In this document: positions 17,536-24,858 of the stretch, one piece after another
Layout: each line of letters begins with the position of its first letter
How positions within the stretch are numbered: position 1 is the stretch's first letter
Assembly (NCBI RefSeq): GCF_017640745.1
Contig: NZ_JAEPQA010000002.1
Span: forward strand, 1-64,000
DNA: 64,000 nt
Reading direction: 5' to 3'
Source: Nisaea sp.
GTDB taxonomy: Bacteria; Pseudomonadota; Alphaproteobacteria; Thalassobaculales; Thalassobaculaceae
Notes under the pieces: generated by a model
What the model saw: only the letters and a program-made list of their open reading frames with translations
Database searches by the model: none
Told to the model about the DNA's origin: nothing
Position numbers and translations under genes: made by a program

Positions 17536-18515
17536 CAATCGAAAAACAGCCGCATGGTAAATTGAAAGATTTGTCGCCAGATCTGATCCGGCGAAATCCT
17601 GAGAACCCGCGATTATTCTTCCGGCCAGAGGAGATGGACACGCTGATGGCGTCAATACGGCGCTACGGCATTCAGGTTCCCATTACCGTCTACGAGGAAG
17701 GTGACGAATACGTTCTTATTGATGGAGAGAGACGATGGCGGTGTTCACTGAAGTTAAATATGAAGCGTGTTCCGGCTTTGGTGCAGCCGAAGCCTACTGA
17801 ACTGAACAATCTACTTCTTATGTTCAATATCCATGCTCTTAGGGAGCAGTGGGATTACCTGACGATTGCAAATAAGCTTCCATCTGTAATTAGCCTATTT
17901 TCTGATGAAAACGAAGGCCGTATCCCAAATGAACAAGAGCTCAGTGAAATAACGGGACTGACAAGGGGGCAGATTAGACGTTGTCGATTGTTGTTTGATC
18001 TTCCCGAGTCTTATCGAAAGCAACTTGAAGAAGAATTATCTCTCCCGAAGCATTTACAAAGAATTTCTGAAGATTTTTTCATTGAGATGGAGCGCGCGTT
18101 AAAAACTGTGCAGAAACGTGTTCCGAGCGCAGTCGAGAATCTCAATGTAGCAAGGGATGCATTGATACAGAAATTTCGGGATGGCGTTATAAACAACATT
18201 GCAGATTTTAGAAAGCTTTCGAAAATTGCTACATCTATTGATAATGTTGGAGTTAAGGAAAGTAAGGCGAAAAGTGCTATCGATGATATTTTTAACATGA
18301 ATTTGAAGGTTAGTATTCATGATGTTTGGGTCGAGCAATTTGAGATGCGCTATGATGAGCGCAAGATTAATCTCAGTGTGGATTCAATATATGAATATCT
18401 CGATGCGGCACTTGAAAGCGATGAAGTCCGGGGAATTGGTGATGATCTAATTTTACGACTGAATAAGCTCAAGAATATTATTGATAAAATTCTTGAGGAA
18501 AATAATGCCGTTTGA
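17532..18515 (+). CDS. ParB/Srx-fold partition-like protein
   Basis: Protein of 327 residues with a ParB N-terminal domain: RNPENPR (21-27), the strand-helix unit ending IQVPITVYEE, and GERRWR (65-70), the signature that contacts CTP or ATP in ParB and Srx-fold proteins. A helix-turn-helix like that of ParB/KorB follows (about 133-155, NEQELSEITGLTRGQIRR). The C-terminal half (about 160-327) is helical and unlike the ParB dimer domain. No ParA is adjacent and this is not a replicon-maintenance setting. It overlaps the methyltransferase by four bases and the next gene by eleven. A role as nucleotide-dependent DNA-binding clamp, sensor or regulator of the module is inferred; ParB-methylase pairs are also common in phages. 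Confidence 0.82.
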   Translation: MTIEKQPHGKLKDLSPDLIRRNPENPRLFFRPEEMDTLMASIRRYGIQVPITVYEEGDEYVLIDGERRWRCSLKLNMKRVPALVQPKPTELNNLLLMFNIHALREQWDYLTIANKLPSVISLFSDENEGRIPNEQELSEITGLTRGQIRRCRLLFDLPESYRKQLEEELSLPKHLQRISEDFFIEMERALKTVQKRVPSAVENLNVARDALIQKFRDGVINNIADFRKLSKIATSIDNVGVKESKAKSAIDDIFNMNLKVSIHDVWVEQFEMRYDERKINLSVDSIYEYLDAALESDEVRGIGDDLILRLNKLKNIIDKILEENNAV

Positions 18516-19359
18516 AACATTAAGTGATAGACTCAAAATGGTCGCTATGTGCTCGCTTAATCATTGTAAAGCGAGGTATGGTGGTAATGGTGTAAAAGTT
18601 GAGCAAGGTCTTTCTGAGGCAATTATGTGGAGGCCGTCTTATTATTTAAAGGCGGGAAAATATAAAATTATTGCAGTTGAAGTTGAGGATAATCTTTATC
18701 CGGAGAGCTTAAAAGGAGCAGCATACGAAATTAGTCACTACGAGATGCCGGTTTCTGTATATCAAGCGTGCTCTTTAGAGTCCTACCAAGGTGATCCTAA
18801 ACATAAGAAGGTTAATTTATTAAGGTCTCATGGGTTTGGTATCATAACCGTTGACGACGACGGTAATGTAGTGATTCAACATAATTGCGTGCCTCTGGCG
18901 CAGCATATTTCTCCTGATGTCCTTGAACGTGAAATACGTAGTTTGAGTAAGCAGCTCAAAGTGGCATTTCGCTCGGCACATGATGTATATCATACTAATG
19001 AAGGGCAGGGCTTACAGGATGCCGGACAAATTATAGAAGCTATGATTTCGGAGCTTGCAAAGCAGGCTCACAAAAAAAATGTGGTTTCAAACGGGACTTT
19101 GTCAAAGCCCCTAGGATCCCAAATTGACGATCTTTATGCAGCCAATGCATTCAATAATCATCGCGCAGCTTTGGGTGGGGCTCGTGATTTTATAAAAGAA
19201 TTTAGAAATACAGCCAGTCATCCTCCCAAAAGTGCAAAACAAGCTGCCGAAAAAATCCGTAAATGCCGAAAAGGGTTTTTGGACGCTATTGTGATCGCCT
19301 CTAAGTTAAAAGCTGTTTCCTCTGCTCTCGGATACCAAATGAGGATTCATACAACTTGA
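18505..19359 (+). CDS. Uncharacterised protein with C-terminal HEPN-like motif
   Basis: Protein of 284 residues not matching a family I can name. The C-terminal helical part (about 205-275) contains RNTASH, Arg234 to His239, the R-N-x3-H form of the HEPN ribonuclease motif, set in KEFRNTASHPP followed by a long amphipathic helix as in HEPN domains. The N-terminal half (about 38-125) alternates strands and helices, with KIIAVEVEDN then a helix and PVSVYQACS, reminiscent of restriction-endonuclease-like cores, but a clear D-(D/E)xK triad is missing. I chose ATG 18505 because GAGGA lies six bases before it; it overlaps the ParB-like gene by eleven bases. AT-rich like its partners. It is the best candidate for a toxic effector of the cassette (inference). 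Confidence 0.7.
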   Translation: MPFETLSDRLKMVAMCSLNHCKARYGGNGVKVEQGLSEAIMWRPSYYLKAGKYKIIAVEVEDNLYPESLKGAAYEISHYEMPVSVYQACSLESYQGDPKHKKVNLLRSHGFGIITVDDDGNVVIQHNCVPLAQHISPDVLEREIRSLSKQLKVAFRSAHDVYHTNEGQGLQDAGQIIEAMISELAKQAHKKNVVSNGTLSKPLGSQIDDLYAANAFNNHRAALGGARDFIKEFRNTASHPPKSAKQAAEKIRKCRKGFLDAIVIASKLKAVSSALGYQMRIHTT

Positions 19360-19436
19360 GCTGTCGTAGGCATTAAAACTTTGCCTGTTCATTTTAAAGA
19401 TCATCCATGAGGCGTTTCTTTTCTTCTAAATTTTCC

Positions 19437-20990
19437 TTACCACCGCCCCTCGAACGCCGCGAAGCGCTTCTCCAGCTCCACCTGTGCCCGCGCCTTGTCG
19501 CTGCGGGCAACGAACGCCTTGCAGTCCGGCGTCTCGAAGCCGTGCGCGCAGGCGCCGATCGGCTGGAAGACGCGGAAGTCGTACCAGAGCGAGGCGCCGG
19601 TGAGGAAGCTCTGCTCCAGGCTCTGCCGCGAGAGCATCTTCAGTTCCTCGTAGCCGAGGCCGTAGCGTTCGCTCGCAAGCTGGTACTGGCTCGAGAGATC
19701 GATCCGCTCGACGCCCTCGTCGTCGGTCGAGAGCATCACCGGGACGCCGGCGCGGAGATAGGTCGGGAAGGGATGGTCCCGGCCCGCGACGCCGAGGATC
19801 TGCTCGTTGCTGGAGAGGTTGATCTCGACCGCGATGCCGTCCTTCGCCATGCGCCGGATCAAATCCTCGCTGCCCTGTTCGAAACCGATGGCGACGCCGT
19901 GGCCGATGCGGTCGACATGCGCGATCTCCACCGCTTCGCGGATATGGAAGGTCATGTCCCCGAGCTCGGTGACGCCGAGCCAGAGCTCGCCCGCATGGAG
20001 CGAGAGGCCGACGCGGTCGTACTTCCGCTTGAAGTAGCCGAAGATCTTCATGTGCAGGGAATAGTCCCGGAGCGCGACGTGATAGTCCTCCGGCGCGACG
20101 AAATTGACCCCGACGCTGAGCTTTTCCCGGTCGGCGATCATGTAGTGCAGCATGATCTGGGCGAAGGCGTTTTCCGGCGGCTGGGTGCGGATGCTCTGGC
20201 CGAGCTGGCGGAGGGTGACGGCGCAGCCGGGCTCCGGCGCGCTGCCGTCGCAGCCCATCTCGGCGCGGGCGCCCGCCATGGCATCGTTCAGCACCGTCGC
20301 GCCGGCATCGACCAGCTTCCCGAAGCCGTTGTCGAGCAGCGCCTTTTCGAAGGCGGCGAGTTCGGCATCGCTGCCGCCCCTTAGCTTCTGTTTCACGCCG
20401 AGTGCTGCCGGATCGACCCAGCCGAGCGTCATCATCGGTTCGACATAGACGATATTCTGCAGCGCCGCGTTGCGGGCGAGCCAGGCGAGGCTTTCCGCCT
20501 TGCGGTCGCCGGAGATCGCGCCGAAGCGAGCGAAGGTGGCGAAGAACTGGTCATGGCCGGAGCGCTCGCCCGAGAGCGGGTTCGGCTGGAAATTGCGCAT
20601 CGAGAGATTGTCGGTGATGGCGGCCCGGCAGGCATCGCTCCTGGCGGCGTCGCTCATCCGTACCTGCACGGCCTCGCGGCAATCCGGCTTCGCCACCGGC
20701 GGTACATGGGCGGCGCAGGCGACGATGGAGCGCGCGGCCGGATCGAAGCAGAGATCGAGATCCGGATCGGCGGCCCAGTCGATATAGGCCTCGGCATAGA
20801 CCGCGCCGGAGAGATGGGTGTGCAGGTCCGCGCCCTTCGGCATCGCCTGCAGGAAGGCGCGGGTGAGGGTGCGGTCGGAGCGTATCGCCTCGAAATGCGC
20901 GGCGGTGCGGGAGGCCGGATCGCCGTCCGGCAGGCCGGCGCAGGCGCCGAGCCCCAGAGTGAGCACCAGAATCCAGATGGAGATGCGCAT
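19437..20990 (-). CDS. Adenosine deaminase-like lipoprotein
   Basis: Predicted exported metal-dependent deaminase of the adenosine/AMP deaminase superfamily, 517 residues. A signal peptide ends in the lipobox LGAC (Cys17), so it should be a lipoprotein facing the periplasm. Zinc and catalytic motifs of adenosine deaminases are present: HTH at 57-59 (ADLHTHLSGA), LHAGE, RIGHGV and STDDEGV. Extra cysteines (near DLCFDP, VACAAH, PDCREA, SDACRA) suit disulphides in an oxidising compartment. It is much longer than the cytosolic enzyme (about 340 residues), nearer to secreted ADGF-type enzymes. GGGAGCGG lies just before the ATG at 20990; the frame continues upstream but without family features. Likely role: periplasmic nucleoside salvage. 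Confidence 0.82.
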   Translation of the reverse strand: MRISIWILVLTLGLGACAGLPDGDPASRTAAHFEAIRSDRTLTRAFLQAMPKGADLHTHLSGAVYAEAYIDWAADPDLDLCFDPAARSIVACAAHVPPVAKPDCREAVQVRMSDAARSDACRAAITDNLSMRNFQPNPLSGERSGHDQFFATFARFGAISGDRKAESLAWLARNAALQNIVYVEPMMTLGWVDPAALGVKQKLRGGSDAELAAFEKALLDNGFGKLVDAGATVLNDAMAGARAEMGCDGSAPEPGCAVTLRQLGQSIRTQPPENAFAQIMLHYMIADREKLSVGVNFVAPEDYHVALRDYSLHMKIFGYFKRKYDRVGLSLHAGELWLGVTELGDMTFHIREAVEIAHVDRIGHGVAIGFEQGSEDLIRRMAKDGIAVEINLSSNEQILGVAGRDHPFPTYLRAGVPVMLSTDDEGVERIDLSSQYQLASERYGLGYEELKMLSRQSLEQSFLTGASLWYDFRVFQPIGACAHGFETPDCKAFVARSDKARAQVELEKRFAAFEGRW

Positions 20991-21079
20991 GTTCCGCTCC
21001 CGCGCTCGTTCGTTACGGCGCCAAGCATATCTGCTTGTGCCGCTCGGCGCATCCGGGATCGTGCGGGCCGTCGCTTGCG

Positions 21080-21904
21080 CTAGAGCGTGGTGGCGAGCAT
21101 CCGTGCGGCGGTCGCCAGCAGGAAGAGGGCGAAGCAGATCTTCAGGAGGCGCGGGCTGAGCCGGTGGGCGATGGCGGCGCCGAGAGGCGCGCAGATCGCG
21201 GAAACCGGCATCAGGATCGCCGCGCCGAGGACATTGACGAAACCGAAGCTCAGCTGCGGCAGGGCCTCGATCTGCCAGCCTGCAACGACATAGCCGATGA
21301 AGCCCGGGATCGACACCACGATGCCGAGCGCCGCCGAGGTGCCGACAGCCCGGTGCACCTTCGTGCCGAGCGCCGTGAAGAGGGGCACGAAGAAGGTGCC
21401 GCCGCCGATCCCCATCAGGGCGGAGACGGTGCCGATCAGCCCTGCGAGACCTCCCGCGCCGAGCCGTCCCGGCATCCGGTTCTTCTCGACGGGCCGCGAT
21501 CCGGAGAAGAACATGTAGGCCGCCACCACGAGCGCGCCGGTAACAAAGATATAGATCAGAACCTCGCTCTTCGAGCGTCCGGCGATGAGCACGCCGAGGA
21601 TGCAGCCGAGGAAGGCGGCGGGCGCCCAGAGTTTCAGCACCCCGAAATCGATCGCGCCCTTCCTGTAATGTCCGTAGGAGGAGAAGACCGAGGTCGGGAT
21701 CATCGCCGCGAAGGAGGTGCCGACCGTCAGATGCATGATGATCTCGGGCGAGACGTCGAGGAAGGAAAAGACCGAGAAGAGCACCGGCACGACGATGATG
21801 CCGCCGCCGACCCCGAGCAGCCCGGAGAGCAGGCCGCCCGCCGCCCCGGCGAGAATCATCCCGGCGAGGAGCGGCCAGTTCGTCAGCAGAAGGTCGATAT
21901 TCAT
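21080..21904 (-). CDS. TauE/SafE family sulfite exporter-like permease
   Basis: Inner-membrane protein of 274 residues with about eight hydrophobic helices arranged in two repeats, each beginning with the GxxSGLLGVGGG or SALMGIGGGTFFVP motif. This marks the TauE/SafE (DUF81) family, which exports sulfite, sulfoacetate or related anions, though most members are uncharacterised. The start at 21904 places the first helix at residues 8-30; the frame goes on upstream without hydrophobic character. It lies upstream of the deaminase gene on the same strand (89-base gap) and divergent from the YitT gene. The substrate cannot be told here. Confidence 0.88.
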   Translation of the reverse strand: MNIDLLLTNWPLLAGMILAGAAGGLLSGLLGVGGGIIVVPVLFSVFSFLDVSPEIIMHLTVGTSFAAMIPTSVFSSYGHYRKGAIDFGVLKLWAPAAFLGCILGVLIAGRSKSEVLIYIFVTGALVVAAYMFFSGSRPVEKNRMPGRLGAGGLAGLIGTVSALMGIGGGTFFVPLFTALGTKVHRAVGTSAALGIVVSIPGFIGYVVAGWQIEALPQLSFGFVNVLGAAILMPVSAICAPLGAAIAHRLSPRLLKICFALFLLATAARMLATTL

Positions 21905-22148
21905 TGCGTTTTCCGGTTCTTTCGCGCGTGCGGGTTCGGTCAGGGAGCGCGGAAGATAAGTCGCGCGACGGCAATTTCCAGCGCGATCTTGTCGCAGCCA
22001 ATCTTGTGCGGCGGATGGCGACGCGCGGGTAGAAGTCCGGTCCTGCCCCGGAACCGCTATCCGCTGGCCATCCGGCGGTGGTTCGGCTAACCAGTCGCGC
22101 GGTTCCCGACGAACCCCTCGCCACACCGCCGACCCCTTCCGGAACCCG

Positions 22149-22733
22149 ATGAAATCACCGATCTCCTTCTACGATGCGCAGGGCATCCTGTTCGGCGCCT
22201 TCATGATGTCGCTGAGCGTCATTTTCCTGGAGCAGGCCGGCCTCGTGACGGGGCAGACGGCGGGGCTCTCGATCCTGCTCTCGTATCTGCTGCCCTTCGG
22301 CTTCGGTACGGTCTTCTTCGTCGTCAGCCTGCCGTTTCTCGCGCTCTCCCTGATGCGGCGCGGCATCGCCTTCACCCTGCGCACCCTCTTCGTGGTCGCC
22401 TGCATTTCCCTCGGAACGCCGGTGCTCTCGGAGTTCATCGTGATCGAGCGCGTGCATCCGCTTTTCGGTGCCGCGCTTGCGGGTGCCTGTGCCGGCGTCG
22501 GCCTGATCGCGCTGTTCCGCCACAATGCGTCGGCGGGCGGGCTCGGCGTGCTGGCGCTGGTGGTGGAGGAGAAGACCGGCTTCAAGGCCGGATGGTTCCA
22601 GATGTGTTTCGACGCGGCGATTTTCCTTGGCGCCTGTTTCGTGCTGGAGCCGGAGCAGATCCTCTATTCCTTCGTCGGCGCGGCGATCCTCAACGCCCTA
22701 ATCGCCTGGAACTTCAGGATCGGGCAAAGATGA
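22149..22733 (+). CDS. YitT family membrane protein
   Basis: Membrane protein of 194 residues with five to six predicted helices and the YitT/DUF161 features: GxxxGxxxxxL near the start (FDAQGILFG-like), the AGLVTGQTAG turn, and the internal HNASAGGLGVLAL motif. YitT proteins are widespread inner-membrane proteins of unknown transport role. It is divergent from the TauE gene and upstream of the M20 peptidase, 71 bases away, with which it may share a transcript. Confidence 0.85.
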   Translation: MKSPISFYDAQGILFGAFMMSLSVIFLEQAGLVTGQTAGLSILLSYLLPFGFGTVFFVVSLPFLALSLMRRGIAFTLRTLFVVACISLGTPVLSEFIVIERVHPLFGAALAGACAGVGLIALFRHNASAGGLGVLALVVEEKTGFKAGWFQMCFDAAIFLGACFVLEPEQILYSFVGAAILNALIAWNFRIGQR

Positions 22734-22804
22734 TGCGCGCCGTCCCGTCTTTCGGCTAGGCTGTCCGTTCCAATCCGTCTGTCCATCTGTCCGAGACCAC
22801 GCCC

Positions 22805-24016
22805 ATGACCAACGACACCGGCCTCATCCGGTCCCATCCCCGTTTCGAGAAAGCCGAAGCCGCGCTCCGCGCCGGGCATGACCGTTTCGTCGAGGAACTC
22901 ATCACCCTGACCGAGATCCCGGCCCCGCCTTTCAAGGAGGAGAAGCGGGCCGCGGCCTATGAGGAGATGTTCCGCGCGCTCGGCCTGGAAGACGTGCAGC
23001 GCGACGGGATCGGCAACGTGACCGGACTGCGGCGCGGGCGCGGCAACGGGCCGATCGTGGTCGCCGCCTCCCATCTCGACACGGTCTTCCCCGAAGGCAC
23101 CGACGTGAAGGTTCGGCGCGAGGGCACCAAGCTCTTCGCCCCCGGCGTCGGCGACGACACGCGCGGCCTTGCCACCCTGCTCGCCTTCGTCCGCGCGCTG
23201 GACGCGGCGGGGATCGAGACCGAGCAGGACATCCTCTTCGTCGGCGACGTCGGCGAGGAGGGCAAGGGCGACCTCCGCGGCATCCGCTATCTCTTCACCG
23301 AGAACCCCTATCGCGAGCGCATCGCCTCCTTCTTCACCTTCGACGGCATCGAGACCCAGGACCTGGTGACCGCAGGCGTCGGCTCCTACCGCTACAAGGT
23401 CGCCTTCAAGGGGCCGGGCGGGCACAGTCTCGGCGCCTTCGGCACGGTGAACCCGGCCTATGCGCTCGGCACGTTCCTCGTCGGCATGTCGAAAATCGAG
23501 GTGCCGGGCGATCCGCGCAGCTCCTATTGCGCCAGCACCTTCTCCGGCGGCACCTCCGTCAACGCCATCCCGGAAGAGGTCTGGACCGAGATCGACTTGC
23601 GCTCCGAGTCCGCGGAAGTGCTGGACCGGGTCGATGCCGAGGTGAAGGCGCTGATCGAGGAGGCTGTGAAGGGCGAGAACGCGCGCGGCGATACGAGCAA
23701 CGGTGTGATCACGGTGGAGCTGACCCAGATCGGCAACCGCCCGGCGGGCAAGACGCCGCACAATACAACCATCGTCGAGGCGAGTATCGCGGCGATCAAG
23801 GCCTACGGTTTCGAGCCCGAATTCTCCGCCTCCTCGACCGACGCCAACATCCCGATGTCGCTCGGCGTGCCCGCGGTGAAGTTCTCCCACGGCGGTGCCG
23901 GCGGCCGCGCGCATTCGCTCGAGGAATGGATCGATGTCGAGCCGGAGCTCAGCCTCCGCGGCCAGAGTGCGGGACTGCTGGCGCTGGTCGCGACGGCGGG
24001 GTTCGTGGAGGGGTGA
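22805..24016 (+). CDS. M20 family metallopeptidase
   Basis: Zinc-dependent exo- or dipeptidase-like enzyme of 403 residues. M20 signature motifs are present: SHLDTVFPEG (first zinc ligand His with catalytic Asp), GVGDDTRGLA (bridging Asp), and GDVGEEGKGD (catalytic Glu pair), then the lid domain from about 200 to 310 and a final zinc His in KFSHGGAGGRAH. This resembles peptidase T/acetylornithine deacetylase relatives; the peptide substrate is not evident. No signal peptide, so cytosolic. It converges with the response regulator gene nine bases downstream. Confidence 0.88.
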   Translation: MTNDTGLIRSHPRFEKAEAALRAGHDRFVEELITLTEIPAPPFKEEKRAAAYEEMFRALGLEDVQRDGIGNVTGLRRGRGNGPIVVAASHLDTVFPEGTDVKVRREGTKLFAPGVGDDTRGLATLLAFVRALDAAGIETEQDILFVGDVGEEGKGDLRGIRYLFTENPYRERIASFFTFDGIETQDLVTAGVGSYRYKVAFKGPGGHSLGAFGTVNPAYALGTFLVGMSKIEVPGDPRSSYCASTFSGGTSVNAIPEEVWTEIDLRSESAEVLDRVDAEVKALIEEAVKGENARGDTSNGVITVELTQIGNRPAGKTPHNTTIVEASIAAIKAYGFEPEFSASSTDANIPMSLGVPAVKFSHGGAGGRAHSLEEWIDVEPELSLRGQSAGLLALVATAGFVEG

Positions 24017-24025
24017 GCCACGGCC

Positions 24026-24733
24026 TCACCGCCGCAGTCGGTAGCCCATCCCCCGGACGGTGATGATCAGGCTCGGCGTCCTTGCGTCGTCGCCAAGCTT
24101 CTCGCGGAGATTGCGGATATAGATATCGACGGCGCGCGTGCCCGGCGCGTCGTCCCCGTCCGCGATCGCGTCGAGCAGGCTGTCGCGAGAGACCGTGCGG
24201 CCATTGGCATTGGCCAGCGCGGAGAGGATCAGGTACTCGTTCTTGGTGAGCGGAACCTGTTCGCCCGCGCTGTCGGCGAGATAGCGCCCGCCCGGACGCA
24301 GCACGAAATTTCCGAAGGCGATCTCCGGCCTGGTGCTCCGTGCCGTGCCGTCATTCCCCGGCCGTGCCGTGCGCCGGAGCATGTTGCGGACACGGAGCTG
24401 CAGTTCCTTGACGTCAAACGGCTTGGTGATGAAATCATCGACCCCGACCTCGAGCGCGCCGTGGCGCATCTCCATGCCGTTGGATGCCGTCACGACGATG
24501 ATCGGGACGTCGGTCCGCGCCCTGAGCTGGCGGGCGACGGCGATGCCGTGCTCGTCCGGCAAGTCGAGGTCGAGCAGGATCAGGTCCAGGGGACCGCGCG
24601 TCAGGAGCCTGAACAGGTCACCGGCTGTTGTTGCCCGGGACAGCCTGAAGCTGCCAATCTGGCCGATCGCCAGGGCGATGAGGTCGGCCGTAGACGGGTC
24701 GTCTTCCGCGATTGCGATATGAGGGATGTACAT
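24026..24733 (-). CDS. OmpR/PhoB-type response regulator (orphan)
   Basis: Two-component response regulator of 235 residues. The receiver domain (about 4-118) has the acidic pair E10-D11-D12, phosphoacceptor Asp55 in LLDLDLPDE, a switch Thr in VTAS and the conserved Lys in FITKPF. The C-terminal winged helix (about 135-233) ends TVRGMGYRL, typical of the OmpR/PhoB group, so it should bind tandem DNA sites as a dimer. No kinase is adjacent; the nearest in the window is 22 kb away. It is divergently transcribed from the VCBS-like surface protein across an AT-rich 125-base gap and is a plausible regulator of that gene (inference). Confidence 0.93.
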   Translation of the reverse strand: MYIPHIAIAEDDPSTADLIALAIGQIGSFRLSRATTAGDLFRLLTRGPLDLILLDLDLPDEHGIAVARQLRARTDVPIIVVTASNGMEMRHGALEVGVDDFITKPFDVKELQLRVRNMLRRTARPGNDGTARSTRPEIAFGNFVLRPGGRYLADSAGEQVPLTKNEYLILSALANANGRTVSRDSLLDAIADGDDAPGTRAVDIYIRNLREKLGDDARTPSLIITVRGMGYRLRR

Positions 24734-24858
24734 TCACGGTTACTTCCAAACACTATTCAAACAAAATATATATAAAATTCTAACAAATAGTTATCAGAAT
24801 GCTCCTCGCGGCCGTGAGAGTGGGAAACCGGACCGTCGTCGCTTTGCTGGAGCAAGAA
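24734..24858. promoter_or_regulatory. AT-rich divergent promoter region
   Basis: The gap between the orphan response regulator and the VCBS-like gene contains an almost pure A/T stretch around 24760-24800 (with ATATATATAAAATTC), conspicuous in this GC-rich genome. It probably holds both divergent promoters; I cannot assign individual hexamers securely. Confidence 0.4.

Noticed and set aside
16333-19359. Integrative element with att sites around the cassette
   Set aside because: I found no integrase, tRNA fragment or clear direct repeat at the edges; composition alone supports transfer.
19437-22124. 895-codon continuous minus-strand frame through the deaminase and TauE genes
   Set aside because: Only 19437-20990 has the deaminase motifs; the rest lies in a different frame from the TauE gene and is a shadow.
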